Positions 12,837 to 26,848 of a stretch of DNA of 64,000 bases are shown here, in pieces. The notes beneath the pieces are model-generated. The model ran no database searches and was not told where the DNA came from. It saw only the letters and a list, made by a program, of their open reading frames with translations. Numbering within the stretch: position 1 is the first letter of the stretch; each line of letters begins with the position of its first letter. The stretch comes from Acanthaster planci (lineage: Eukaryota > Echinodermata > Asteroidea > Valvatida > Acanthasteridae). The translations under genes and the position numbers were made by a program. Location of the stretch: contig NW_019091370.1 of NCBI RefSeq assembly GCF_001949145.1, positions 2,295,980 to 2,359,979 of the forward strand, written 5' to 3'.

Positions 12837-15800
12837 GAATCACATTTTGCAAACAAAAAAATCCACCTTTCTGCCATCTTGAGATAACCGCATGATGCAA
12901 TATATGTCCAGCCTCAAGGAAGGTGTGTTTGCACTTGCCGGCAGGTCATGCTCCTGCTGTTTGTGCACTTAAGGGCTACACTGACGTTAACACGAATAAC
13001 ATGCTCAGATGCGGCCCAGGAACACTTGGGGCATCATCCATACCACATGAACCAAAATGAGCAAGACTTTTCAATGCACCGACATTGATTTGTGGGGCAA
13101 CTTCATCTCCAATGCAATCATTTTATCTGAGATCTACGGGAGGCGACGCACCCTATCTTTATTGCCCCCAAAGCCCATCCCCCCTGCTTGTGTTGTCCCT
13201 GATACTGCTGTCCAGAACCACCTTGGTTGACGACCCTTCACGTGACGACAGATGCCCAACAAGTCAGCGGTACGATTAGAAACCAAGACACATCCGCCGC
13301 CAGCCAGGTTTGGTGAAGCACATCCAAAAATACACATACAAAAGAGTGCTCTGTGTTTTGTGTTATGCTACTAGTAGTGTACTGTACACATGTCCAATCC
13401 CAGCAGCTCACACACCCCGTGATCCGTTTATCGCGCTTGGGCAGACAGTGTAAGTGATGCTATTTTCAGCAATTTTTTATTTGTAAACATGGCAAAGTTT
13501 AATCAAAACCCTCCTCACACATATAACAGACATACGCGGACTGGACACGCACATGGGAAGGGAATTTTCCCTTTTAACACAACAGAGCAAGTGCGGCATG
13601 AGCAGGCGGGGGGAGGCCTTCCGTACTATCGGGATAGAGGGCCAAGTCTTGCGGAAAATCAAAAACCCAGACCCGGTACCTCTTGGCGCATTATTTATTA
13701 TTCCATTATTCAAACCCATTGTGGGATGTGTGTGCTAGCTGATAAAAGAAATATGAATAAGAAATGACCCTGTATTTTGGGCAGGCAGCCCTCACAAAGC
13801 GGCTTTCGTGCCTAGTCGCTGCTGTTTGTCTTCCAAATTACCACTGCTGTGTACACCAATATGGACGGTTCAATTAGCAAACAAAGAACCCAACCAAAAC
13901 CCTCATTAGGATTGCAATGGAACTCTGACGAACATGAATATTTCAAGACCTAATGGACTCTGTGCAGTAAATGTAACCCTATCTAACAAAATGAGTCCCA
14001 AGTCACCACAGCCACTAGCCTCTAAAGGCATCTGGCAAAATGCCCACCAATGAGAGTCCTTTACAATTTTCAACCACATAATTCCCATTTTCATTAGGAT
14101 CTGTAAGGTAATGATACTGTCCATTAAACCAAAGAGCTTACTTTGCTCTTTCTAATGCAAACAAAACAAAATCAGTAAAAGCGATCATTTTGAGGGATTT
14201 GAGTCACAAATGTCGATGAGGATTCATGGCCTGCTCTTAAGGTCCAATGAAGAACAGGCCACATGTGAGTAGGCTATTTTATGGCTGAGGCTTACAGTTT
14301 TTGCAATTACCATGCCATGGAGTGCAGCTGTAGCCACAGACAAATATGCCCGACCCAGACATGGCCATGCACTACATACCCGATGTATACATTGGTTTGG
14401 GCATGTGTATGGCGTGGAACACACAGGAACAATGTTCACTGATGTCCAGAAATCTACAAGTTCTCCTACGTCACAGCAAGGTGTTTTATTCCTCCATGGT
14501 GACAGGAACACATCTGAGAGTGTGAACCAAACAGAACTGTTACTTCGGAGTCCATCGCTCACACTAACCATGATGTATCATGTTTTTTAATGCCAAGGTC
14601 TTCCTTGTACGGTACATGTAGTAATGGATGGATTAGGCTGACTGAAGCCATCAACCACAATACAGTGTTGTAAATGAGTGTGTCAAAGTCAATGCTTTCC
14701 CAAAATGTAATCAAATGTGACACTTTGTTCCTTTTCACACTAATACGCAGATGTGACCGTAGGCAGAGGAGACTAATGTTTGAAAATTTAAGTACAACAT
14801 CATGATAGATACACACATGTAAAAACACCCAGAAAGTAAATTTCTTGACAGAGTGACATCAGATTACACAGGAGAGGAAAACGGTTGAACTGTCCTCTTT
14901 CATACTCCTGTTTATCTCCTTAGTTCAAATCCCAAAGATTAAACCCTGATTAAGGCCATAATCCAGGTTTACAATATTTTGGTCGACAAATCTTAAGCAG
15001 TTTAATGCCATCCAGTCCTGTGGATTACATGCACATGTATTTTTGCTTGTCAAAACTGCTCCCAAGGTTGTCTGCCATACTTTGCACAAACGACAGATAT
15101 TGTTTTTGTAGAGGTCAGTAAAAAACAACACAAATTAATGTACTCATTGACCAATCATAATGATAAGCAATGGTGCATGGACTGACATGCATGGCAGTAT
15201 GAACTGTACAGTGAATCCATGTACCCACGACAAATGTTTTGCCATACATGAACTGAATCTTCAACTGTGTGCCGAAAATGGATGTTTTTACGTAAATGCA
15301 ACATTTCAATCTGATCTATCTCAGGACAGCCAAGACGAGAAGCGACATTAAATAAAAACTGATACAACAAAATTTGGTCTGAAATGGTCTTAAAAGAGGG
15401 GCAGATGTATGAATTTTAATTTTAGGATGAAGGGCGATTTCCCATGAACAATTGTTCTGAAAAGTTTATTCTCACAGAAGCTCACACGTAAATCCCATTC
15501 CCACCCAACTATTACAGATGAACAACGGCTCTGAAAATGTAATAACAACTGCAATGATCCACTTCTTGGATGGATTTATTATTTGAGATCAAATTTGATG
15601 GCATTCAAATCCCTGATGGGCCGCTTTCCATTACCTCAATGGTGATATAAGGTGAGGCGATGATTATTCATAGGTACTGCTCGGGGCAGTGGAAGGTGGG
15701 AGAACTGGCTGTTTGAAAGGGGCGAACGTGGTAGGCAGCAAGGGTTCAGATGCACTTTTGTTGTTCTTGAACAGTGGTTGCCCTCAGGATTAGGCGCAGT

Positions 15801-16779
15801 TCATACAAACCCCAGTCGTGGTTCGACAGATGGGGGTCACAGGAATGGTAGGATTAGCATTCGTATTGATGATGTGCTGGTGTAAGATTTTAAAGTTCCA
15901 GATCATCAGGGAGGGATAATGCATTCCTAATGATTGTCATGCTTTGGTTCCTGTAAGCTGAGTAAAATACACATAAACCTGAGTACAATTTCTGGCTTTT
16001 ATATTTCTTCAGGAAACACCTAAGAATTTGATTGAAGAGTTTATTTGCCCCTCTTCAGGACTCTGTTTACTGTTCAGTGGTGCATTTACAAATTCAAAGT
16101 ACCGGTACGTAGTAATTTTGGTTTCAATTTCTGGACAGCATTTTGCCTCTCAAGGCTGAAACAACTGAGGTGATAGGTGAACCCTAAGCACAGCCATTTT
16201 CAATCGAATATGAGCATAAAAACAGCATTTACATGGTTTACATGAGGGGGTTATGATGCCCTCAACTCATTACAAAGCCTGGCAGATCTCCAAAAGTAGA
16301 CTTCTAAACATTTTCTACATTTGGAATATTGTACCAACTGGTGCCAATCTCTTATTAACAGAACGAAAGAATCCTCCTGTGGTTAAACATTTCTTCACCC
16401 TAATTTTTTCACCAAAAGGAAACAAAAACCCCGTCCAAACCGCACTGCTGATCAAGTTCCAGCGATGGTATAAGCGTATTTGTTTTATGAATGATAAAAC
16501 ATGCCATCCGACCACTACTGTTCCCTGCATCACTTTCCCACTGACTCTTCTGATCGCCAGCATTTGGTGCTATTTGTATTGTTTTGTGCGCTGTCATCTG
16601 AACAATAATAAACTTGCCAAAAAGCAATTTATCAAACTGACGCCTTTCGCTGAAAGGAGATGAATGCTAACAAAAGACCGGGACCTACTCATTGACTACA
16701 TGTACATGTACTTCCGCCCCCCTACCACCTCCCACATAGGCATCCCCCCTTCCACACACACACCCAATTCAACGTTTAA
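12837..16779. other. Non-coding stretch, no gene recognised
   Basis: No supportable gene. The 136-codon frame at 16253-16663 has no recognisable domain. TACCGGTA occurs at 16100-16107 and a doubled TACATGTA at about 16699-16712. Positions 15600-15680 contain a short non-repetitive block with TCCATTACCTCAATGG and GATTATTCAT words that could be regulatory, but nothing firm can be said. Confidence 0.55.
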
Positions 16780-16890
16780 TCCCCCTACATAAGATTTAAT
16801 ATTCATGGCCAAGTGTTGGGGTTGGCAATAAATGTTGATTGGATATTCAATTTGCAAGTCCAATTGAATCACGGTGTCTTTATCCTATTA
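16780..16890. promoter_or_regulatory. Candidate regulatory block rich in AAT/ATTG words
   Basis: A repeat-free block with closely spaced TTTAATATTCATGG, AATAAATGTTGATTGG, ATATTCAATTTG and CAATTGAATC words, resembling homeodomain and forkhead/SOX-type target sequences. It is flanked by pyrimidine-rich (16720-16760) and G-rich (16910-17075) sequence. Conservation cannot be judged from one sequence, so this is a composition-based candidate only. Confidence 0.2.
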
Positions 16891-17039
16891 GGGCATTAGG
16901 GGAGGTGTGTGTGGGTGTGTGGAGGGGGGGAGTAGGTATGGGTTGGGCCAGGCAGTGAGGGCTCCGTGTGGACGCGCCAGCCGGTTAACCTCCCAAGCTC
17001 CGCTGGTCCAGAAGATACCCATCAGCAGATTGTTGCTGT

Positions 17040-17075
17040 GGGGGATGGAGGGGGGGCTGTAGGGGAGGTGGAGGG
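17040..17075 (+). other. G-quadruplex motif
   Basis: Four runs of at least three G are separated by loops of about 5, 5 and 7 bases (a G-run at 17040, then ATGGA, G7, CTGTA, GGGG, AGGTGGA, GGG). This satisfies the usual G3+/loop 1-7 pattern on the + strand. A looser G-rich region at 16910-16950 precedes it. Whether it folds in vivo is unknown. Confidence 0.6.
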
Positions 17076-19189
17076 AAGTATTGTCTCGCTGAATGCCTGA
17101 CTGGATTGCGGAAAACCAGCAGATGTTCTGCACTCTGGAACGAACCAATAATCATTTCATTTTTTTCTTAACATACTCCATTCACGGAAGGGACGGAGAT
17201 CCATGAACAAAAGTTCATTTTTTAGGCAACGTAAAAACATTATAATGTACAGCACTCCTTTTTTCTTTCCCTCTCTCTCTCTCTCTCTCGACTTTTGATT
17301 TATTATTTTTACTCTGCTTTGGCAAAATATGAAAGTCACAAAGACAAGAATTGCAAGAAATGTGCACCTGCACAAAATAATAGAATGGGCTTGTTTGTTG
17401 CTAGCATATCTTTGCATGCCTTTGAGCAAACATACATCCAATTCTTGACATTGACGTATACCTCGTTGTGAGGCAGTCAATTCTCACGTCCCTCACAAAC
17501 AAAGGGCAGGACGGCTCTAAAATGTGGTCCATTGTGACCACCACTGGATGGGCACAGGCCGGCAGCCCTCATAACTGTCTATGTCGGCTGAAGAACCCAT
17601 TCAAATGGAATAGCATTCTCATTACTTGAAGGTTTCATTAACCGATATATTCCGGCTTTTGACAATTGCGCAAGCTGACCCCTCCTGCCACCTCCACAAT
17701 GAACTGCCGTGTATCCCTTGGAAGGATTCCAGTGTCCAACTAAACACTTCACAGCTTTCCCACCATGACTTGCTGTGATCGATCATTTTCAAATCTTCTG
17801 TTCCAGGGTTCCTGTCTGGCTTGACTCATGTCAAAAACACTCATAACTCTGTGATCGACATCAAAAAGGAAGGGGGAAAATGATGGGAAAAGAAAAAAAG
17901 CTCTACCTTACCGAAAGAAAAAAAACCCTGCATGGGAAAAAAATGTCCCTTACGCAGCTGTGGTGTTGCGACAATCAGCAAACAAAACATGGTACATGTA
18001 GAGTACTTCTTATTCTTTTCATCGGATGGAAGGGGGGGAACTTAACAAGTCACTGCCGATTATACCTTTCTCCCTACCGCACACGATCAAGAAGTCCCAT
18101 GCCAGAAACCCCCGAGGTTTGTTTTACTTTGTCCTGACTCAACAGATTACGGCTTTGTGCTTGCCGTCCAGTGTAAGCAGGCGGCCTGCTTTGACTTCAT
18201 GCCAGAGTTTGTTCAGCCATTGTTCCCCCCGCCCTTGTACCACGGAGAAAAAATTTGCCAGATTTGGAGGTGAAAAAAAACTGAGAAAGGCAAAAGCAAG
18301 GAACAACCGGCATCCAAATCAATTTTCTTTGCTTGGGTTGTAACGCTGTAGGGGTTGAAGTTTAGTTTGCCCAACAATGCAATGGATATGTTTACATGTA
18401 TTTGACAAATCTCCACATCTCTATTTTCCTGGTTTCAAGTGACTTCCTCCAAGTTTTTCTTAATAGTGCGGATCACAAATAAAAAATGCAGAGCATAAAA
18501 GCAAAAGCATGTTAACTCCTGGGTGACTGGATGTTCAAACTATATAATTTTTTTGTACAAAGTTGACAAGCAAAGAGTTTCCCATCAAACAGTGTATTGC
18601 TTGACTGAGGGCAACGTTGTGGAAAAAAAACCTCACTTGACGTACATGTACTTTTAAAAACTTTTGAACTTTCCCAAAGTAGACATTTAAAAACATTTCT
18701 GCCCTTTTTTTCCCCACCCATGAAACTACATTCCCTAAAGCTGAATGCCTTTGTGGACTTCTCTGAAAAGTTTCACATCCCTCAAGGAAAACTATGTAAC
18801 CTTTCCCTGTACAAGTTAAAGAGCGAAGTGTCACAAAGAACAGCTAACCCAAAACTGCTTGGCCTTCACTTCTTCAAGGTTTGAAGAAGGATGTAATTGG
18901 AGTACACCTTTTGATGGTCATTTGTAAGAAAGTACATACAACCTTGGCAAAAACATTCTTTGAAAAGTGACATTCAGTGCATGCCTCTGTCCTGCCCCTA
19001 GCAGCACCTGGCTGCAGTGAGCTACTGCCCACAGCAGGTGACTGTCTTGATGAGGTTACATGGTAGCTCTAACAGTTAAACATCTCATCAGCGTCCCTCG
19101 CCCGTCAGTCAAAGCACGATTGGCAGGGGCTAAAGACAACAGAGCCAACAAGCTCCAAGGGTCTCAGGTTTACTCGGGGTTGACACAGG
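17076..19189. other. Non-coding stretch with a short (CT)n microsatellite
   Basis: A (CT)9-10 tract lies at 17271-17289, preceded by a T-rich run. The remainder is A-rich and T-rich single-copy-looking DNA with no gene, RNA gene or transposon recognised. Frames of about 85-107 codons are overlapping chance frames. Confidence 0.6.
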
Positions 19190-19730
19190 TGCTGAGGTAC
19201 ATGGATAGGACCACAATGTACCCAGCGAGGGGGGGGGGGCTGGAGGCATGTGTGTTTGAAGCAGGGTCAAAATGGTCAAGCAGGTACATGGATAAAATTG
19301 AACACTTTACCCAGCGAGGTGCCAGTTAGATGGAGTTGGGGGGGGAAGGTGTTGTACCAGTGGCCTCAGGGTGTTTTTAGGGGTGCATGGGCAGCACCCG
19401 CAGGTGTACCCAGTTAGGGTGTGGACTCTGCACTGGCCTAGAAGGGGCATGCTTTGAAGTAGGGTGAAGGTATTTACAGGTACTGATCCCTGCTAGGGTG
19501 TAGGTGCAACAAGGGGGGGGGGAGATGTATGTTTGACATGGTCTCAAGGTATTTAGGAAGGGTTCATAGAGGGTATCACAACAGGGGTACCTTGCAGAAA
19601 GGGGTGCCAGAAGGGGTGTTGATGTAATCTTGGGGGTGTTTGAAATCAGCTTTAAATGTAAGCCAAAATTAGGGAAGGGGAACTTTCACAACTTGGCCAG
19701 TGAGGTGTTAGTAGTGGATGAACAGGGATG
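19190..19730 (+). repeat. Degenerate G-rich tandem array, period about 90-110 bp
   Basis: Recurring sub-blocks follow each other in the same order: AGGTACATGGATA (19195 and 19282), (T)ACCCAGCGAGG (19219 and 19311), CATGTGTGTTTGAAGCAGGG (19248) with the related GGCATGCTTTGAAGTAGGG (19447) and ATGTATGTTTGACATGG (19525), and CTCAGGGTGTTTTTAGG / CTCAAGGTATTTAGG (19365 and 19542). The related phrases GTACCCAGTTAGGGTG (19409) and GGTACCTTGCAG (19587) continue the pattern. Copies are strongly diverged and rich in runs of G, so the period is approximate. The array looks old, and no coding capacity is evident. Confidence 0.55.
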
Positions 19731-22700
19731 GGCTCTGGTTTCAGTTTGATCTTGAATCAAATATGCTTCATCTGAAAGTACAGACCAAAGATTACGCTTG
19801 CTTGTGCTCTCCTAATCATAGAGTGAACGGGGGTTCAGGTCAGCGAGGTACAGGTACATGTAGTGGGGCCAGAATATTTGAAGACTGGTTTTCAACTGAT
19901 TAACTATTGTCACAGCTGAAGTACTTTGGATCTTAGTTTATTCCAAATCAATGTGTCTAGGTAGTTTCACAATCACACTAATACATGGGAGGTGCTAAGT
20001 CAATAGTGTGGCATTAAATCGAAAAAAGCACAGGAGTGGAGATGGAAGTTTTGAAGTCACACATAATGTGTTTGAAGAAGGCTAAAGGTACTGTAGGGTG
20101 GATTCTCATGAATGTTCTCCAGGCTGCATGCTGTGATCCCCTAACATAAACAAGGTGTCTGTAAACAACACAGGGATTTTTGGTGGGGGGGGGCGCAGCA
20201 GCATAGTAATTTCATTGTTCTTGGATGTGATTACCGGTAACTCATCTCACCACTGTGTGGAATCTCATGGCTTCAGCCCCAGCATCCCAGCATCCTACTG
20301 GTTCCAACGGAACCCCCGCAGTTTTGGCAAAGCAAGATACATGTACAGGCCAAGTTCAATACAATCTTAATAACAGGTGTTATAACAATAGATAGCTCAG
20401 ATCCCCCGCTGTTTGGGTGTTGTTAGATTTGATGGGCCAAGGGTTAAAAAAAATGATATTTTTTGTTGGCTTCATCACCCAATTGAGCCTTCACCTGAAT
20501 TTGCTCCATGACCCAGTTCAATCAAGATTTGACTGTCCACACAACTGGGAACACACCCAAGCTTACACTTTGTGCACCACAAAAGTAGGTCTTTGAAACA
20601 AGCAGAAAAAAGTTACATCTTTGTCCCCCCCCCATGAAACTCACTGGAAAGCACGAAATCAAACTACTTGTGCTAAAAATTACATTAAAACACTAACAAA
20701 AGAGTTAAAAAGATGTCTTGCCTTACATGAATTTATTCTTTTACGAGACTGTGCCTTCCATGAATGCAGACATGGCAGCATCCATACTCCCTCGGCCAGT
20801 GCACTGATCTGTGCTGCTTATTTTTTTACATCATGTCTGCTCCCTTTCCAGTGAATATCGGTTATTATAACACATGGCTTTGGGAGGGCACAATTAGTAA
20901 ACAGCACATAATGGCACTGGCCTGTTTCCCATCCACGGCTATCTGACCGGAATATGCCAGATGCAACTGAAAAAACCAGGTTTCATTTTTCAACGGGGCC
21001 ACGTGCGTATGTAAAGAACCTCCTGGCTTAATGATTTCCATACCATCCAACGCAGGGGGAATACTTATTGATTGCATGTACACGTGTGTTTATTTACTTC
21101 ATTTCTTTTTTGATCAATTTTGTCCCATTTCTTTGTCGGCAAAATGATGGCGGGTGATTAATATTACAACTTTGAGTAAGACTGATTAGGAATGATTCTA
21201 TTAATATGATGCAAAGCAAATTTCAGATAAGCGTACATAAAACTTATGTGTCACACTGTTTCAGAAATTACGGACAATAATTTTTTAACGGTTGTTTCAA
21301 TGATAGAGCAAAGATATTTTGAAGTGTTTTGACGCTATGCATGGCATGGCGTGGCACAGTGCTACATTGACGAGTATTGCTTGTGGGTACACCACAGAAA
21401 CACTATCTGTTGGGAGGAGGAGTTGGGTAAGAGAAGAGCCGGTGGTGACTTAGTGAGTTCTGTTCATCTTTATGAAAAATGTTTTCCCTTCAATAGGGTT
21501 TTTATAGAGATCCGTAATTAAGCTAATGTACATGTACTTGAAGACTACTACTGTGCAGGATATCAGTGTTCAAGGTCCACGTAAAATATTAGTGACTTGT
21601 CTTGTAGCCTTCTGTGATCCTCAGGGATACTGAGGAGGACAGAAACAGGGGGGTTACACCTTGCACGTAAGTTTCCATGTCAACATACTGAGATGCAGCC
21701 AGCTCCGCCAGACAGTCCCCAATGATACACAGTCACATACATATAAGTATGCCACATGTATACCTGGACTGACCCAAGCACAGATGCAGATACAGGTGCA
21801 CACAGTCAGCAAAGTTGGATCATGCTCAACTCTGCCAACTGTCTGCGTTTGAGTTGTCAGAGGAGCTAGCCCTGACAAACAGGCACACTGGCATGAGGAG
21901 CATAGGTTTAGTACCACTCACCTCTGAATATTCCATACTTGGTCCATTCTTCTCCTTATGACAAAGAAATGAGACCTCAATTGACAACAAACTTCAAGTA
22001 GCTGACCACACAGGAAATATACGTCAAATTGAAGTGTAGGTACAAAGGCATTTCTTACAACGTCTTTGCATTTCTGGCACGATTTTGTTTTCCCTGTATT
22101 GTCAAATAACATCACGCTGTCTTTTCTATGACTCTCTGAATCTTGGCATCTTGTTTACTGCCAGTGATTGTTATGACCATAAGGAATCTTGTCTTTAGGG
22201 ATTTAGTTATGTTGAAGGTGCTCTTACAACAAAAATTACTGACTGCCGCTTATGAACTAAAAATTGTGTAACTATCAAACTAGTTTCTTTTAAGCTTTCC
22301 GTTTGTGTACACAAAATACCAACAGTCTCACGCTACCGGTACTCATGTATATAAACTTGTATAAAAGGGTGCTCTACATTTTTGAGTGTGCCAATTTTGC
22401 ACTTTTTTATGGCCAATAGCAGGTCTTACGTTCTTTTCTTTTTGCAGATGGCATACATCTTAATGACCTAAGTTTCACAATTTCCAACATCTTGATACAC
22501 TTATTGTCCATGCCATGTAAAGAAATCCTCACATCAATTCCTCCTTATGTATGTTCGTACGTGTACGACACAAACTAATTCCCAAATCACATCTGTTGTT
22601 CAAAAGTTGCACAAACATATCACAAGTCTTTCATTGTTACAAACAGGATCTAGTGTATGAACTTTTAACAGAATCACCTCATTAAGGCAAATAAATATCA

Positions 22701-24239
22701 AAAAGCTTTGATCGTTTCCCGTTTACTTTGCGTCTGGCCGCTAAAATAACAACCCCCAGTGTGTCGGGGAGAGGACAGTACAAGGGGGCGCATGCCCTGG
22801 CGGTACCCATGACATACACACTATTAAAGGAAGGAAGAAAAAGCCAGCATATTTACTCAGTGCTATAGAATTCAGGGGATTACAGCAGCTAGACTGTTTA
22901 TTGTCCCAGCTACTCAGATAGATGAAATTGCTCACGCTGATTTTTTGTTGGGGGGGGGATTGGAAAGGAGGGGAGTACGCCTTTACCATGCTTTGTCAGG
23001 AGGGATAATCGCTGCTTGGGTGGACAGGCAATAAGGTTCAGGGGACCGGTAGTGGAGCAGAAACTGTCGTGTTTTTTTTTTTGGTGATTTTAAGCCCCAT
23101 TTCCAACCCCCCCCCAAAAAAGAAAGGGGGTATCGGTTCGTGAAATTTGTTTTGGAGTAATTGGGCTTGATGGAGACTGCACGTGTAAGTGCAGCGCCAC
23201 CGCAGTTGCGTCTCCTCGGATTCCTCTACACACACATGTATGTGCAAGTACACAAGGAATAGAAGTTTTCAAAAAAGGACAAGTCAACAAACCAACCGGC
23301 CTTTCGATATAAAACCCACATTGATCTTGATTCCTCCATACTGATAAGGCAGAATTGAAAGTTTGTTTTGTGTCCTACAGTGCTTTTGTTTTGTGAGTAC
23401 AATTTTGTTAATGTAGCTTAACGCTACCATGTAATTAATTATCAACAGTACATTGTTTCTGGCATTCTTGAATGGAAAATCAGCATGAACTTGTCTAATA
23501 ACGCAGGGCAGAAGACCAGCTGGCCTTGTTGACTTTCTTCCGATGGCAAGCCATCTGCGTACTCTGGTTTTGTTTTTAATTTTAACGCGGCCCGTACCAT
23601 TGAAACCAACAAGGTTGAGATATTTTCAGCCGTTGCACGTGATAAACTGGCAAACTTTTCATTTGCCAACAGAGCAAACAGGCAAATAATGAAACTGCAG
23701 GGACAAGACGGAAAGACAAGCAATGGTACATGACAAGAGGTAACAGGCAGACAACAACCTTTTATTAGGGCAAGAATATTGAAATCGGTCACCTGCCCGA
23801 TTAGAGAAAAAAAAATGTTTAATGACTTTGGTGTTATTGATTGACACACAGATAACGGGAGTGGTTTGCTTTCAGTTTTGAGCTTTGCTGGAATGTACAT
23901 GTACATGTAGGTCATAGGCCATCAATCAAACACAGCTCCGTTTTTCCACCCAACTGTCCTCTATGTCGGCATCCTCTGTCCTTATTGGAGTAAACTTTGG
24001 TGCAACATTCAAATTCCCAATGTCTGACCATGAAATTAGTCTCAAATGGCATAATGAAAGTGCAAAGTGACAATCAGATTGTCTTCGACACAAAAACATC
24101 ATTCATTATACTGTAGATTCAACATTTCAATAAGCATTTTAGAAACAAAAATAAGACACCTGTAAATTACCTAACAGACAACTCCACAGGTATCAGTCGT
24201 CTCCTCTGGGCTCCAGTCTAGGCAGCGTGCATGGCTGCT
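19731..24239. other. Non-coding stretch, several dense blocks, no gene
   Basis: No gene is recognised. TACCGGTA occurs at 20232-20239 and 22334-22341. Repeat-free blocks at 20980-21240 (with GATTAATATTACAAC and TTCTATTAATATGATGC) and 23560-23830 (with CACGTGATAAAC and CTTTTATTAGGGC) resemble regulatory DNA. A TACATGTACATGTA tract lies at about 23896. Runs of T, C and G at 22940 and 23070-23120 are low complexity. The 157-codon frame at 23442-23915 (- strand) has no recognisable domain. Confidence 0.5.
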
Positions 24240-24445
24240 GTAATCCCTGCCTGATGATATAAGTATTTAGCATCATTGAGAATCATTATCATCGGGGGGG
24301 GAGGGGGGAATCAATCTCTACCCATGCGCCGAAGGGGATCATCACCAGTTTTGGGGTCTCAGAGATCACTCGCTGTGCGCACCACACTGCAATCCCCCTA
24401 CGTGCAAGCCGCACAGTGATGGCGATCAACTAAACGACAGAGAGA
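24240..24445. promoter_or_regulatory. Candidate regulatory block
   Basis: Repeat-free sequence containing GATGATATAAGTATTTAGCA, TCATTGAGAATCATTATCAT and a CG-containing block near 24325-24430 (GCGCCGAAGGGGATCATCAC, CACAGTGATGGCGATCAAC). Several ATCA/TGAT words occur in both orientations. A G-run (24295-24307) splits it. It is proposed on texture alone, and conservation has not been tested. Confidence 0.2.
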
Positions 24446-26848
24446 AAAAAGCCCTGTGCAATTTTTTATCGCATTACTTTCGTTTGTTGGCCAAATACCC
24501 ATTTTTCATGCTGATAGATTCATTTATAATCCCTCCATGCCCCCGGCACAAAATAAGAAGACTAAAAAAAAAAAAAATCATCTCCAAAATTGAGTCTCAA
24601 TCACTCTGGTTGGCCACATACCCTCTCTCTCTCCCCGAGTCTCAGAGCCAGCTCTGTCAGTTTGTGACAATTTTCTGTGTCTTATCTCTGACCTCCTCCA
24701 TCTCAGTCAGGATTCTCTTCTTTACAGCTTCTGGCAACACTCCCCTCACTCCAGTAGGAATTTTTTTTTTTTTTTTTAATCTCAGCACTGCCTCGCCATC
24801 CCCTGGGCAATCCGGGTAGATATATATCCCAAGGTTTGAAGAATAAAAAAAGAAAAAAAATGCAGATCTTGTTTGCGGCTAATACTACCACAAACCCTGC
24901 AAGCCGCGATTGGTTTCTGCTTCAACAACTCAGACGGAGGGGTTCATCACGACAATATTCACCCACCCTTCCTCCCCCCCCTTCCCTGCCGGTGAAAAAA
25001 AAAAAAAAAGGACGGGAAAATAGGCAAAGGCCAGAAGAAAGTACGGATAGTCAATCACCAGTTTGGCCTCGGGACTGGAAATTAGGGAAATGGCCGTTTG
25101 GATTAAGAGGGTGCAGGGTGAGGAAGATGAAGATGGAATGAGATTAAGTGTGTAACAGGCTTAAGCACAAATCAACAGGCAAGCCAAGGCAGGGATTTAC
25201 ACTCGTCTCCCATCGTAGGAACAGAGCCTACCCGTATATCTTGGACCTCATCTGGGTTTGCTATTTTTTTCTGCCTGCTATTTTTTTCTAATTCCAATTA
25301 ACATGTACACTGTGACTTGTATTAGATACTTGTCTTAAACCAACATGGAACTCTACAACCTGGGAATTTGGTTGTGAAAGCTTGTACTGTAAGACAAAAA
25401 CATACACGTAAGACGTAGGATTTATACATGAATCTGTCAAATTAAAAGAAAAGAGTCAAGTTCTCTTTTTTCACTTCATCTTTTACATGCAGTGCGCAAT
25501 TTCCAAAGGAAATAAGAACCGCTCATGACAAGATGAATAATTCTAAGGCATTTGAAACCATCAAAACAGACCATACAGAGAAATGGAAAATGGTTATTAT
25601 CTATAAAATTTCAAACAGTTGCCCAAGTTCTATCAAAAATGCACATTTTTGCAATTTTGTCATACAATGACAAGTACAGTTTGGGGGCAGTTGCTCTGGA
25701 TTAGGGGCAAAGGTTGGATCTGATCACCACCTGGCAGCAATAGTAACTGGCACCTGGAAGTTGGAATAAACAGAGACCAGATTTGAAAGTGATTGCAAAA
25801 ATTCATGATTCTGTCATTCAGAGAATCATTTTCGGTAACTCATGCAAAGAAAGAAAGAAATGAAATGGGTAGGTTATTATTTTCAAGTAGACAGGTGCAG
25901 CAGGCATTTGGCTGCTTCTCTCTAGCTGTAAAAACTTGAATCGTGAAGTCATGAAGTAGGCACATACATGAACATGTACACCAAGGAGAGCTTGGGTATT
26001 AAGAGAGAGCAGTGTTTTAGCATGCACTTGCGAAAGGCGCTTACTGCAATAAAGTAATGGAGCCCAAGTTAAGCTTGTGCCTCGAGCAACGGTGTACCCT
26101 GGAGTCTATGAACTGAAAAGATCAAACCATCCGAATGAGGGGGGGGGAGAGAAATAGCAAAGAGACAAGTCTTTGGTCCTTTGTGGTTGCTACATTTATG
26201 CACCCGCTCTGAAGGTAGGACATATACATGTACATGTATCACTGGCACAGGAGTCAATGTCTTTACAATGGGGAAAAAAGGGACAATGGCTTTAGTTCTC
26301 ATGGTATTTGGGTGTGCGATCGAACACAGGACCGACAATCCAACTTGTTATTACTGTCTTCTGCGATTGTGCCCAATCTCAATGGCACTTCATAACAGCA
26401 AATGCACAAAACAGTGTAGTGTGCACACTGTCAACAGAGCTGAACATGTCTAGCCTTAAGCTCAGTTGAAAGGACTACACGATACAGTCGGAACAGAAGC
26501 AGGAAAAATACTGCACTACTGAATATTACCTTCCCATACTTGGTGTCCATGTGCATGTGATGTCGATGATACTAGAATCAAAGTTTTTAATAAACCTGAT
26601 GAAAACGTTGTGTCTTGGTTAATTTTGGTAGTTGTGCTTAAACAGTGATGACCTTTAACATTTCAACGGGCATGAGAACGAGCATGGCAATGCGTTCAAC
26701 CCCAACCCCTGAGCATTCATTATCTAATGTACATTTATAGATGACCAAAATACTTGTAAACTTCTGAACTTTTGCCCTCATGGCATTCAAGTTTGTCACT
26801 GCAGCATATACCGCGGCATGTTGCAGACTGTGGACAGGGTGCGTATCG
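24446..26848. other. Non-coding stretch with poly-A/poly-T tracts
   Basis: Homopolymer tracts lie at about 24565-24576 (A), 24761-24778 (T), 24840-24860 (A-rich) and 24993-25009 (A). CT-rich sequence is at 24625-24640 and a G-run at 26139-26148. A doubled TACATGTA lies at about 26226-26239. No gene, SINE or terminal-repeat element was recognised. Confidence 0.55.

Noticed and set aside
11466-12900. Long open frames (348-473 codons) on both strands
   Set aside because: They consist mostly of N and of a 42-bp repeat with no stops in several frames. The apparent length is an artefact of the gap and of a unit length divisible by three.
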